DNA from: RPQJ01 sp963706755
Lineage (GTDB): Bacteria > Pseudomonadota > Gammaproteobacteria > Steroidobacterales > Steroidobacteraceae
Direction: 5' to 3'
DNA length: 64,000 nucleotides
Assembly: GCA_963706755.1 (NCBI GenBank)
Contig: CAVPNH010000011.1
Location: 310,001-374,000, forward strand
This document shows positions 27,567-35,649 of this stretch, one piece after another; within the stretch, counting starts at the first letter, position 1, and the number at the start of each line of letters is the position of its first letter. Made by a program: the position numbers and the translations under genes. The notes below the pieces were generated by a model. The model worked only from the letters and a program-made list of their open reading frames with translations, was not told the origin of the DNA and ran no database searches.

Positions 27567-28760
27567 TCAACCCATGACGGCGACGAGGCATTCGGCCACG
27601 CGATCCACGTTGGCCTCGCTCACGCCCGCCACGTTGATGCGCCCGTCCGGCGGCAGGTACACGTGGTGCCGGTCGCGCAACGCCGCGATGGCCGCCGGGT
27701 CGAGGCCGGTGAGCGAGAACATGCCCCGCTGGCGCGTGACCCAGGAGAAGTCGAGGTCGGGACGGCGCGCAGCGAGCCGGCCTGCGAGCAGGGACCGCAG
27801 CGTCTTCATGCGCGCGACCATGCCGCCCAGTTCCGCGAGCCACCCCGCGCGCAACGCGGGATCGCCCAGCAGTCTCGCTGCGACCGCAGCACCGTGGTCC
27901 GGCGGCATCGAGTACATGCGTCGCGCGGTGCGTGCCTCGTGCGTCGCGATCGCAGCCGCGGCTGCGGCCGTACCCGCGACGATCGCCAGCGCCCCGGTTC
28001 GCTCACGGTAGAGCCCGAAGTTCTTGGAGCAGGAGAGCGCAAGCAGGAATTGCGGGACCCGGGCCGCCAGGTGCCTCAGGCCGAACACGTCGGCCTCCAC
28101 GTCGTCGCCGAAGCCCTGGTAAGCGAGGTCGACGAAGGGCACGAGGCCGCGCGATTCGATCACGTCGCCCAACGCCCGCCACTGGTCGGGCGCAAGGTCG
28201 GCCCCGGTCGGGTTGTGGCAGCAGGCGTGCAGCAGCACGACCGAGCCCACAGGAAGACGCGCGATGCGATCCCGCATTTCCTCGAATGCGACACCGCGCG
28301 TGTTCGGGTCGTAATACGGGTAGCGTTCGAGCGACAGGCCCGACGACCCGAGCAGCGGTTCGTGGTTGGCCCAGGTCGGGTCGCTCACGTGCACGACGGC
28401 GTCCGGCTGCGAGGCGCGGATGAGCTCGGCGCCCAGTCGAAGCGCGCCGCATCCGCCCACGGTCTGGATCGTCGCGGTCCGGTCGCGCAGCTCGACCGCG
28501 AGCGGGCCAAGCGCGAGTTCCACGATGCGCTGGTTGAACTCGAGGTTTCCGGCCGGGCCGACGTAGGTCTTGGTGCGCTGCCCGGCGAGCATCGCGCGTT
28601 CCGCCTCGCGCACCGCGGCCAGCACCGGCGTCTCGCCATGGTCGTCGCGGTACACGCCGACGCCAAGGTCGATCTTGTCGGGTGACGGATCGGCGCGAAA
28701 CGCCGCGGTGACCCCCAGGATCGGATCGGGGGGCAGCTTATCGAGATTGGCGAAGATCAT
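27567..28760 (-). CDS. Aromatic amino acid aminotransferase (TyrB/AspC family)
   Basis: The 397-residue class I aminotransferase has PPDPILGVTAAFRADP at the start, DLGVGVYRDD near residue 31, YVGPAGNLEF near 66, SDPTWANHEPLL near 126, HNPTGADL near 182, and the PLP lysine in SCSKNFGLYRERTGAL (K246). This is the aspartate/tyrosine aminotransferase subgroup. Its place between an FAH-family gene and a transporter in a homogentisate operon suggests that it deaminates tyrosine to 4-hydroxyphenylpyruvate, the HppD substrate. Aspartate activity remains possible. Confidence 0.87.
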   Translation of the reverse strand: MIFANLDKLPPDPILGVTAAFRADPSPDKIDLGVGVYRDDHGETPVLAAVREAERAMLAGQRTKTYVGPAGNLEFNQRIVELALGPLAVELRDRTATIQTVGGCGALRLGAELIRASQPDAVVHVSDPTWANHEPLLGSSGLSLERYPYYDPNTRGVAFEEMRDRIARLPVGSVVLLHACCHNPTGADLAPDQWRALGDVIESRGLVPFVDLAYQGFGDDVEADVFGLRHLAARVPQFLLALSCSKNFGLYRERTGALAIVAGTAAAAAAIATHEARTARRMYSMPPDHGAAVAARLLGDPALRAGWLAELGGMVARMKTLRSLLAGRLAARRPDLDFSWVTRQRGMFSLTGLDPAAIAALRDRHHVYLPPDGRINVAGVSEANVDRVAECLVAVMG

Positions 28761-28784
28761 GTCGCCGTGATTGTCGCACGGAGA

Positions 28785-29768
28785 TCAAGCCGGCGGCACG
28801 ACCCGCTGGTCGATCGCGCCGAAGATGCTTGCCCCGCTACGGTCGAACATCTCGATCCGCACGCGGTCGCCGTATTGCAGGAACGGGGTCAGGGGTCTGC
28901 CGTGTTCGAGCTGCTCGAGCATTCGCCGCTCCGCAATGCACGAGCAGCCCAGCGACCGGTCGTAGTTCGAGACCGTGCCGGAACCGACGATCGCACCGGC
29001 CCCGAGGCGGCGCGTGCGCGTCACGTGCGCGATGAGGCGCGGGAAATCGAAGGTCATGTCGATCCCCGCGTCCGGACGCCCGAACAACGTGCCATTCACG
29101 TGCGACACCAGGGGCAGGAGCGCCTTTCCGCCGTCCCACGCGTCGCCGAGTTCGTCGGGCGTGACCGCGACCGGCGAGAACGCCGTGGCGGGCTTGGACT
29201 GGTAGAAGCCGAAACCCTTGGCGAGCTCGGCCGGGATCAGGTTCCTGAGCGACCAGTCGTTCACGAGCATCAGGAGCTTGATGTGCGGGCGCGCCTGCGC
29301 GTCGCTGGTGCCCATGGGAACGTCGTCCGTCACGACCGCAACCTCGCCCTCGAAGTCGATGCCGAGAGCCTCGTCGGGCAGTGGCACGTCACCCGTGGCC
29401 GGGATGAAATCGTCGGAGCCGCCCTGGTAGACCAGGGGATCGGTCCAGAAACTCTGCGGCATCACCGCGCCGCGTGCCTTGCGCACCAGTTCCACGTGAT
29501 TGACGTAGGCGGAGCCGTCCACCCAGTGGTGCGCCCGCGGCAGGGGTGCCATCACCTTCGTCGCCTGGAACGGGATGCTGCCGTGTCCGCGTCCGGCCTC
29601 GAGCTCGTCCGCCGCCTGCTGGAGGCGCGGCGCGAGTTCCGCCCAGCGGTCGAGCGCAGCCTGCATCGTCGCCGCCAGCTGCGGCACCGGAAGCGCCCGC
29701 GTGAGATCGCGGCTCACGACAATGAGCTGCCCGTCCCGCGTCCCGTTCGCAAGCGTTGCAAGCTTCAC
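28785..29768 (-). CDS. Fumarylacetoacetate hydrolase family protein
   Basis: A 327-residue FAH-fold protein starting KLATLANGTRDGQL. Metal-site motifs are present: GIDFEGEVAVVTDDVP, MLVNDWSLR, and the FAH block GTVSNYDRSLGCSC. The C-terminal half has the mixed beta-roll of fumarylacetoacetate/fumarylpyruvate hydrolases. In context it would cleave fumarylacetoacetate, or maleylacetoacetate directly, to acetoacetate plus the C4 acid, the last step of tyrosine degradation. The GTG at 29768 overlaps the dioxygenase stop as GTGA. The frame is open further upstream inside the dioxygenase gene, which was rejected. Confidence 0.87.
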   Translation of the reverse strand: MKLATLANGTRDGQLIVVSRDLTRALPVPQLAATMQAALDRWAELAPRLQQAADELEAGRGHGSIPFQATKVMAPLPRAHHWVDGSAYVNHVELVRKARGAVMPQSFWTDPLVYQGGSDDFIPATGDVPLPDEALGIDFEGEVAVVTDDVPMGTSDAQARPHIKLLMLVNDWSLRNLIPAELAKGFGFYQSKPATAFSPVAVTPDELGDAWDGGKALLPLVSHVNGTLFGRPDAGIDMTFDFPRLIAHVTRTRRLGAGAIVGSGTVSNYDRSLGCSCIAERRMLEQLEHGRPLTPFLQYGDRVRIEMFDRSGASIFGAIDQRVVPPA

Positions 29769-30895
29769 GGCGCGGCCTTCCAGCTCTGCACGTATTCCTT
29801 CCACTCGACGCCGCCCGCAGCCGCGGCGACGTCCAGCGGATCCCGCGTGTCGATCATCACCGCGACCTCGTCGGTGCCGGGCTTCTCCTGCTTCAGCATG
29901 CGCTTGAGTGCCTTCGGGTGCGGCCCGTGCGTGAAGCCGCCCGGGTGGAAAGTCATCATGCCCGGGTGGATGTTGTCGCGGCTGAAGAAATCGCCCGCGT
30001 GGTAGAACAGCACCTCGTCGTAGTCGTCGTTGTTGTGGAAGAACGGTACCTTGAGCGCGCCCGGATCGCTCTCGAAGGGACGCGGCACGAAGGTGCACAC
30101 CACGAAGCGGTTCGACATGAAGGTCGTGTGCGCCGACGGTGGCAGGTGATAACGGTGGCTCATGAGCGGCCGGAAATCCCGTACGTTGATGCGCACGACC
30201 GAGAGTTCGCCGTGCCAGCCGACGACGTCCAGCGGATTGAACGGGTAGGAGATCAGCGACACCTGGTTGCGCCGCTTGACCTCGACGACCCACGGCCTCG
30301 ACTCATCCTGCTGCGCGATGAAGGCTGCATCCAGCTTCGGCGCATCGAGCAGCGCCGGGTCGAAGATCGCGTGATTGCCGAGCAGCCCCTTGTCGGGGAG
30401 CAGGTAGCTCGCGTTCGTCGCCTCGACCATCAGCAGGTCCATGGGCGAGCTGCACTCGATGCGCCACATCGTTCCGCGCGGCACGACCACGTAGTCGCCC
30501 GGCGCGACGCCCAGGTGCCCGAAGTCGCAGTAGAACTCGCCGCGTCCTGCGTGGATGAAGAGCAACTCGTCGCCGTCGGCGTTCCGGGCCAGCCGCTCCA
30601 TGCTCGCGCCGAGCCGCCAGTAGCGAATCCGGCAGTGGGCGTTCACCAGTGCCTCGTGCGCGGACCACGGGCTGCCCGCACCGGCCGGAAGCCGGGTGAG
30701 GTCGAAGGCTCGCGGCTGCAGCGGGCCCGTGAAGTCGCTCCACGCGGTCGGAGGATGGCGGTGGTGGAAGAACGCGGCGGGCCCGAAGAACCCCTCCTTG
30801 CTCATCTCGCGCTCGTAGGTGCCCTCAGGCAGGTCGCAATGCGCCTGCCGCGAAGCGGTTCCTTCAACCCGTGATGCTGAAATGTACCGCTTCAT
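29765..30895 (-). CDS. hmgA: Homogentisate 1,2-dioxygenase family protein
   Basis: A 376-residue bicupin related to homogentisate 1,2-dioxygenase. The N-terminal cupin includes ELLFIHAGRGEFYCDFG and VVPRGTMWRIE. The C-terminal cupin has PFFHNNDDYDEVLFYHAG and HPGGFTHGPHP, which offer the His-Glu-His iron ligands. It is shorter than the roughly 430-residue classical enzyme and the first ligand block differs from the usual HRN form, so it belongs to a divergent subgroup. It would open the homogentisate ring to maleylacetoacetate. The flanking hppD and FAH genes support the role. Confidence 0.85.
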   Translation of the reverse strand: MKRYISASRVEGTASRQAHCDLPEGTYEREMSKEGFFGPAAFFHHRHPPTAWSDFTGPLQPRAFDLTRLPAGAGSPWSAHEALVNAHCRIRYWRLGASMERLARNADGDELLFIHAGRGEFYCDFGHLGVAPGDYVVVPRGTMWRIECSSPMDLLMVEATNASYLLPDKGLLGNHAIFDPALLDAPKLDAAFIAQQDESRPWVVEVKRRNQVSLISYPFNPLDVVGWHGELSVVRINVRDFRPLMSHRYHLPPSAHTTFMSNRFVVCTFVPRPFESDPGALKVPFFHNNDDYDEVLFYHAGDFFSRDNIHPGMMTFHPGGFTHGPHPKALKRMLKQEKPGTDEVAVMIDTRDPLDVAAAAGGVEWKEYVQSWKAAP

Positions 30896-30909
30896 TGCTC
30901 CGCCTCTCT

Positions 30910-30940
30910 CGCTATCCCCTATCCCCTGGTCACTATCCGC
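30910..30940. repeat. Single copy of the dispersed GGATAGTGACCAGGGG-type repeat
   Basis: On the minus strand this 31-bp stretch, between the hppD stop and the dioxygenase start, reads GGATAGTGACCAGGGGATAG followed by GGGATAGCG. It matches the arms of the 17493-17581 inverted repeat at most positions, including the central TGAYCAGGGG. It lies in a 49-bp intercistronic gap, so it may affect processing or stability of the operon mRNA. Confidence 0.6.
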
Positions 30941-30944
30941 TTCC

Positions 30945-31992
30945 TCAGATCACTCCGCGCCGTTCCTGGTCGAGCTCGATCGACTCGAAGAGCGCGCGGA
31001 AATTGCCTTCGCCGAAGCCCTCGTTGCCCTTGCGCTGGATGATCTCGAAGAAGATCGGGCCGATGACGTTCTTCGTGAAGATCTGCAGCAGGATGCCGTC
31101 CTTGCTGCTGCCGTCGATCAGGATGCGGCGGCGCCGGAGCTCGGCCAGCGACTCCTGGTGCCCCTGGACGCGGGCATCCACGCCCTCGTAGTAGGTGTCC
31201 GGGGAGTCCTGGAACTCGATGCCGTTGCGGCGCAGCTGATCCACCGCCTTGTAGATGTCGTCGGTAGCGAGCGCGATGTGCTGGATGCCCTCGCCGTGGT
31301 ACTCGCGGAGGTACTCCTCGATCTGCGACTTGTCGTCCTGCGACTCGTTGATCGGGATGCGGATCTTGCCGCAGGGACTCGTCATCGCACGGCTGAAGAG
31401 GCCGGTCTTCTTGCCCTCGATGTCGAAATAGCGGATCTCGCGGAAGTTGAACAGCTTCTCGTAGAATCCCGCCCACTTGTTCATGTTGCCGCGCTGCACG
31501 TTGTGCGTGAGGTGGTCGATCAGCGTCAGCCCCGCGGCCGGGCTCGGCTCGGGCTGCGCGACGGGCACGAAGTCCACGTCGTAGATCGTGTGCTCGCCGT
31601 AGCGGTCCACCAGGTAGACGATGCTGCCGCCGATCCCCTCGATTGCAGGGATGTTGAGTTCCATCGGGCCCACGGGGTTCTCGACCGGCTTCGCCCCGAG
31701 TTCGACCGCGCGGCGGAAGGCATGACGCCGCATCCTTGACCCGGAATCCCATGGCGCAGGCTGACGGTCCGTGCCGCTCCGCGAACCGCTGACCGAAGCT
31801 CTCTGGCTCCGCGTTGATCACGAAGTTGACGTCGCCCTGCCGGTGCAGCGTGACGTTCTTGCTGCGGTGGCGGGCCGCCACCGGGAATCCCATGCGCTCG
31901 AACAGCCTACGCAGCAGTTCGGGATCCGGGGCCGTGTACTCGACGAACTCGAAGCCGTCGGTGCCCATCGGGTTTTCGAAGAGATCCGCCAT
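30945..31992 (-). CDS. hppD: 4-hydroxyphenylpyruvate dioxygenase, interrupted by a +1 frameshift
   Basis: The ATG at 31992 opens MADLFENPMGTDGFEFVEY and reads in frame to MGFRVKDAA (around 31726). An extra base at about 31725 then breaks the frame. From HAFRRAVELG on, the second frame continues unbroken to 30945. Corrected length is about 348 residues, normal for HppD. Iron ligands are present: His in DHLTHNVQRGNM, His in GIQHIALATDD and Glu in GPIFFEIIQRKG. HppD converts 4-hydroxyphenylpyruvate to homogentisate. It is the first gene of the catabolic operon. Either a recent inactivating mutation or a sequencing error; the intact remainder favours the latter. Confidence 0.9.
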
Positions 31993-32013
31993 GTCCGTGC
32001 CTCGTCCGCGCGT

Positions 32014-32046
32014 TTGGTTTCAGTTGAAACTAACGGCTCGATTGTA
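32014..32046 (-). promoter_or_regulatory. Palindromic operator and -10 element upstream of hppD
   Basis: GTTTCA-GT-TGAAAC at 32017-32030, extended by TT/AA pairs to 32014-32033, is a near-perfect palindrome 22 bp upstream of the hppD ATG. On the minus strand TACAAT (32046-32041) lies just upstream and would place the transcription start inside the palindrome. This is the geometry of a repressor operator. The regulator is not encoded nearby. Confidence 0.6.
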
Positions 32047-32237
32047 GCGGTAGTGCGGCGCAACAATCCAATGCACGGGCAGCGACTTGCGCCCGGCAGG
32101 TGCACCAGCTTCCCGCAGGTCGTGGCATAACCTCCTGGGGACGTCGGCAGGCTTCGTTTGAACACGATCACCGTCAAGCGAGGCCGCGCGCTTCCGCGCA
32201 GCGATTATCATTACCTGCCCATCAGGGGGAGCACCCA

Positions 32238-33410
32238 GTGACCATCGACCGCAGGGAGTTCGTGCGCATCGGCGCAGGATCGGCACTCGGACTCGCGGCG
32301 CTGCGCGCCCGCGCCACCGGCGAGTCAGCGTCGTGCACCGAACCGGCGGGCGACCACGGGGCTGCGGCAGCCGCCCGAGCGAGCGCCCCGTTCATCATCG
32401 ACGCCCTGGGTGGTTTCGCGAATCCGAACCTCGGCGAAAGCGACATCAGCACTGCCGCCGTGGACGACCGCGGGCTGCGCGACGCCCGCGCATCGGGACT
32501 CACCGCCGTCAACCAGACCGTCGGCTACGTAAATGGCGCCATGGACCCGTTCGAGTACAGCGTCGCCGAAGTCGCAGACTGGGACAGGCTCATGCGCTCG
32601 CGCGACGCCGAACTCCTCAAGGTGCTGACCGCGGCCGACATCCGCCGCGCCCGCGAGACCGGCCGCATCGGCGTGATCCTGGGATTCCAGACCGCCGCAA
32701 TGATGGGAAGCGACGCGCAGCGAGTCGCGGTGTTCGCGAACCTGGGGGTGCGCGTGATCCAGCTCACGTACAACGTGCGCAACCAGCTCGGCGATGGTGC
32801 GATGGTTGGCGAGAACCGCGGCCTCACGCCTTTCGGCCGGGAGGTGGTGCACGCGCTGAATGAGAATCGCGTGATGGTGGACCTGAGTCACAGCGGCGAG
32901 CAGACCTGCGTCGATGCGATCGCGGAATCCAGGTCCCCCGTCATCATCAGTCACACCGGCTGCCGCGCCATCGCCGACCTGCCGCGCAACAAGTCCGACC
33001 GGGAACTGCGCGCGGTCGCCGAAAAAGGCGGGCTGGTCGGGGTCTATTTCATGCCCTTCCTCGCCATCGGCCGCCAGCCGACGGCGGACGACCTGATTGC
33101 CCACATCGATCACGCCGTAACGGTCTGCGGCGAGGATCACGTCTGCATCGGCACCGATGGCACGGTGAGCCAGATTGACGACATGACGAAGTACCTCGAA
33201 GAACTGAAGGACGAGGTGGCAGCCCGCAAGGCGGCGGGCATCGGGGCCACGGGCGAGCGAGCCGACATCGCGCCTTTCCTGCCGGACCTGCAGGGGCCGG
33301 GCAAGTTCCACCGGCTCGCGGAGCTTCTCAGTGAACGCGGGCACCCTGCCTCACGGATAGAGAAGATCCTGGGTGGAAATTTCCTCGGATTCGCCGAGCG
33401 GATCTGGTGA
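32238..33410 (+). CDS. Divergent membrane dipeptidase (peptidase M19)-like protein with Tat signal
   Basis: A 390-residue protein. The GTG at 32238 is preceded by AGGGGGA and opens a twin-arginine signal (DRREFVRIGAGSALGLAAL), so it is probably exported folded. The body is M19-like: MVDLSHSG near residue 216 and VIISHTGCR near 236 supply the two later His ligands, and CIGTDGT the late Asp. The canonical N-terminal HxD is replaced by IDALGGF and the bridging Glu position by Gln (ILGFQTAAMMG), so the first metal site looks missing. Function beyond 'M19-like' is uncertain. It is divergent from hppD and convergent with the FTCD gene. Confidence 0.78.
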   Translation: MTIDRREFVRIGAGSALGLAALRARATGESASCTEPAGDHGAAAAARASAPFIIDALGGFANPNLGESDISTAAVDDRGLRDARASGLTAVNQTVGYVNGAMDPFEYSVAEVADWDRLMRSRDAELLKVLTAADIRRARETGRIGVILGFQTAAMMGSDAQRVAVFANLGVRVIQLTYNVRNQLGDGAMVGENRGLTPFGREVVHALNENRVMVDLSHSGEQTCVDAIAESRSPVIISHTGCRAIADLPRNKSDRELRAVAEKGGLVGVYFMPFLAIGRQPTADDLIAHIDHAVTVCGEDHVCIGTDGTVSQIDDMTKYLEELKDEVAARKAAGIGATGERADIAPFLPDLQGPGKFHRLAELLSERGHPASRIEKILGGNFLGFAERIW

Positions 33411-33440
33411 ACCGCCGACCAGCACGTCTGGCTGCGACCG

Positions 33441-35138
33441 TCAGGCCTCGAGGCGCTGCCGGACGGCCGTGCGGGTTCGTGCCGCGGCCGCTTCGCTGCG
33501 CGCCATCGCATCAGCCGCGCGCGGCCGCAGGTCGGGCGGGATGCCGCCAGGCAGGGTCGCCAGCGTCGCGAGGTTGATCAGCACGTTGTAGTAGGCGCCT
33601 TCGGCGCCGGTCATCAATGTCAGCGCCGCCACGCCGGCGTCGCTCAAGCTGTTTGTGTTGCCGTGCTCCGCGACTTCGCCTGCCAGCTCCAGGGCGGCCG
33701 GCACCCGTTCAAGTACTCCCAGCGGCACGAGAGTCGCCCCGAGTGTCGCAGCGGCCACGGCCGTGTCGCGCGCTGCCGCCTCGCCGGGTGTCCCCTTGGG
33801 CAAGGCGTAGGCGGCCATGACGGCGTTGAAGGCAGCCGTGTCGTCGTCGACCGCCGCCAGGAAGCAATCCTTCATCTCCTGCGCCTGCTCCGCGAGGTCC
33901 TTCATCCGCGCCTCCATCGCCGCGTACTTCTTCCTGCCGACGGTCAGGTTGGCCACCATGGCCACCAGCGCGGCGCCATGCGCGGCGCTGAGCGCGGCCA
34001 CCGAGCCACCGCCCGGCGCGGGCGCATCCGTCGACAGCTCGTCGACAAAGGCGCGGTTCGTCATCGAGACGAGAGGGCCGTCGACCAGGCCGGCACGGTA
34101 CTCGATCACTTTCTCGGCCGGATCGAACGGGCACAGCTCTCGCAGGCCCAGGCTCTGGATTGCGTTCTCGATCAGGTGCCCCCGGGGCAGGCCCGCCGAA
34201 TGCCCGGCCCGCCGCAGGTAGAAACGGCCGGCCGCCAGCAGGTCGGATTCCGGCACCAGGCCCACGAGCTCGCTTCCGGTGGCGCGCGCGCCTCGACCTC
34301 GGGCTGCGGCGTCGCAGGCCTCGAACGCCTGGTGGGGCTTTGTCACGCCCGTGTTGACGAGGTTGATGGACACCTGCGCACGCTGGAAGGCCGGGATGTA
34401 CCAACCAACCGCCTTGCAGGCGGGCAGGCGGTAGGGACCCGGCTCGAGCACGCTGTTGCCGTCCGCGTCCTTGACGATATTCCCCTGCGCGTCGCGCAGC
34501 GCGCGGCCCGCTTCCTTGATGTCGAGCGCGACCTGCGTGGCCAGTGCCTTGTCGCGCGTGTTGAGGTTCACGTTGTAGGCCACCAGGAACCCGCGAGCGG
34601 CGACATTGGTGGCGCCGGTGCGCGCGGTACGCTCGTTCCAGGCGTTGGGACCGAAGTCGGGTGCCCACTCCGTCGTTCCCAGTTTGCCCGGCAGCGCCTC
34701 GTACTCTCCCTTGCGGACGTCCGCCAGGTTGCGCCGTTCCGTGCGAGTAGCGGCTTCCTCGTACAGGTAGACCGGGATGCTCAATTCGCTGCCGATGCGG
34801 CGGCCAACCTGGCGGGCCAGTTCGACGCACTCGGCCATCGTGACACCGCGCACAGGCACGAAGGGGCAGACGTCGGTGGCACCGTGCCGCGGATGCGCTC
34901 CGTGGTGCCGGCTCATGTCGATCAGCTCGGCGGCACGGCGCACTACGCGGAAGGCCGCCTCGGCCACGGCTTCGGGCGGCCCGATGAAGGTGATGACTGT
35001 GCGATTGGTGTCCGCGCCCGCATCGACGTCCAGCAGGCGAGCGCCCTCGACTTCACCGATGACGGCGGTCACCGCGTCGATGATGCCGCGATCACGGCCC
35101 TCGCTGATGTTGGGAACACACTCGATGAGCTTCTGCAT
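33441..35138 (-). CDS. Glutamate formimidoyltransferase-cyclodeaminase (FTCD) fusion
   Basis: A 565-residue two-domain protein. Residues 1 to about 325 are the formiminotransferase (LIECVPNISEGRD, LLDVDAGADTNRTVITFIG, RHHGAHPRHGATDVCPF, VNLNT). Residues from about 350 on are the cyclodeaminase (STDAPAPGGGSVAALSAAHGAALVAMVANLTVG). The enzyme moves the formimino group of formiminoglutamate to tetrahydrofolate and releases ammonia, linking histidine breakdown to one-carbon metabolism. The fused form is typical of animals and scattered bacteria. The ATG at 35138 has GAGG about 10 nt upstream; earlier in-frame codons run into the tRNA-Lys gene and were rejected. Confidence 0.93.
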   Translation of the reverse strand: MQKLIECVPNISEGRDRGIIDAVTAVIGEVEGARLLDVDAGADTNRTVITFIGPPEAVAEAAFRVVRRAAELIDMSRHHGAHPRHGATDVCPFVPVRGVTMAECVELARQVGRRIGSELSIPVYLYEEAATRTERRNLADVRKGEYEALPGKLGTTEWAPDFGPNAWNERTARTGATNVAARGFLVAYNVNLNTRDKALATQVALDIKEAGRALRDAQGNIVKDADGNSVLEPGPYRLPACKAVGWYIPAFQRAQVSINLVNTGVTKPHQAFEACDAAARGRGARATGSELVGLVPESDLLAAGRFYLRRAGHSAGLPRGHLIENAIQSLGLRELCPFDPAEKVIEYRAGLVDGPLVSMTNRAFVDELSTDAPAPGGGSVAALSAAHGAALVAMVANLTVGRKKYAAMEARMKDLAEQAQEMKDCFLAAVDDDTAAFNAVMAAYALPKGTPGEAAARDTAVAAATLGATLVPLGVLERVPAALELAGEVAEHGNTNSLSDAGVAALTLMTGAEGAYYNVLINLATLATLPGGIPPDLRPRAADAMARSEAAAARTRTAVRQRLEA

Positions 35139-35161
35139 GTGGGCGTCCTCACCCCTGTTGA

Positions 35162-35237
35162 TGGTGGGCCGTGCGTGAATCGAACACGCGACCAACTGGT
35201 TAAAAGCCAGCTGCTCTACCGACTGAGCTAACGGCCC
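35162..35237 (-). tRNA. tRNA-Lys (TTT)
   Basis: Full cloverleaf on the minus strand: acceptor GGGCCGT with ACGGCCC, D arm TAGCTCAGTCGGTAGAGC, anticodon loop CTTTTAA (anticodon TTT), T arm with GTTCGATTC, discriminator A and encoded CCA. The 5' 40 nt and 6 upstream bases recur exactly at 38346-38391. It normally follows queC in this gene neighbourhood but is here separated from it by 3.1 kb. Confidence 0.97.
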
Positions 35238-35243
35238 ATTCGC
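35198..35243. repeat. Left 46-bp direct repeat (attachment-site-like) in tRNA-Lys
   Basis: These 46 bp cover the tRNA-Lys 5' half from the anticodon loop to the 5' end plus six upstream bases. An identical copy in the same orientation occurs at 38346-38391. Together they bracket 3102 bp (35244-38345). Confidence 0.9.
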
Positions 35244-35295
35244 TATATTTACCGAGGTTTGCTGATTTTCGCCCAGTTGCTCTGGGGGGGGCAAT

Positions 35296-35520
35296 CTAAC
35301 CTCTGTCTATCCTTTTTGCGTCTGCGGGATCTCTGGGTGAATTGCGCCGGTTGCGGATCATAGCAGGGCCGGCTACCTGCGCGACTGCCTCGGTCAGCGA
35401 CTTGAACTCGCGCCCGTTCACCTGGTAGCGGTCACCAGGGAGCATCACCAGCGCCGGGTACTCGACGCAGCGGAGGCGATTGTGCGATCGCCAAGCCTCG
35501 TGGACAATACGCTCCCAGAA
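35296..35520 (-). pseudogene. Unidentified 3' gene remnant next to tRNA-Lys
   Basis: A 75-codon minus-strand stretch is open from just after an in-frame TGA (35521-35523) to a TAG at 35296. It encodes FWERIVHEAWRSHNRL, then VMLPGDRYQVNGREFKSLTEA. It has the composition of a real protein C-terminus but no start, and I do not recognise the family. In integrated elements the tRNA-proximal position often holds an integrase, but no recombinase motif is visible. The rest of 35244-35649 holds nothing else that I can assign apart from the start region of the next gene. Confidence 0.35.
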
Positions 35521-35649
35521 TCACGACGCTGGTCGGGGGTGCCGCCGCATCGTCGATCAGCCACCGAGGGCGCCGGCGCAGCAGCCACTGCCTGCCGGCC
35601 CTTATGCCCTCGAGTACGCCGGCGGACTTTTCTCATTGGAGTTCAGCAA

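Noticed and set aside
28785..30293. A 502-residue version of the FAH-family protein
   Set aside because: The extra N-terminal part is read from the wrong frame of the dioxygenase gene; the GTG at 29768 gives the family length and a GTGA overlap.
33441..35294. A 617-residue version of the formiminotransferase-cyclodeaminase
   Set aside because: The extra N-terminus would be translated from tRNA-Lys; ATG 35138 begins the conserved LIECVPNISEG.
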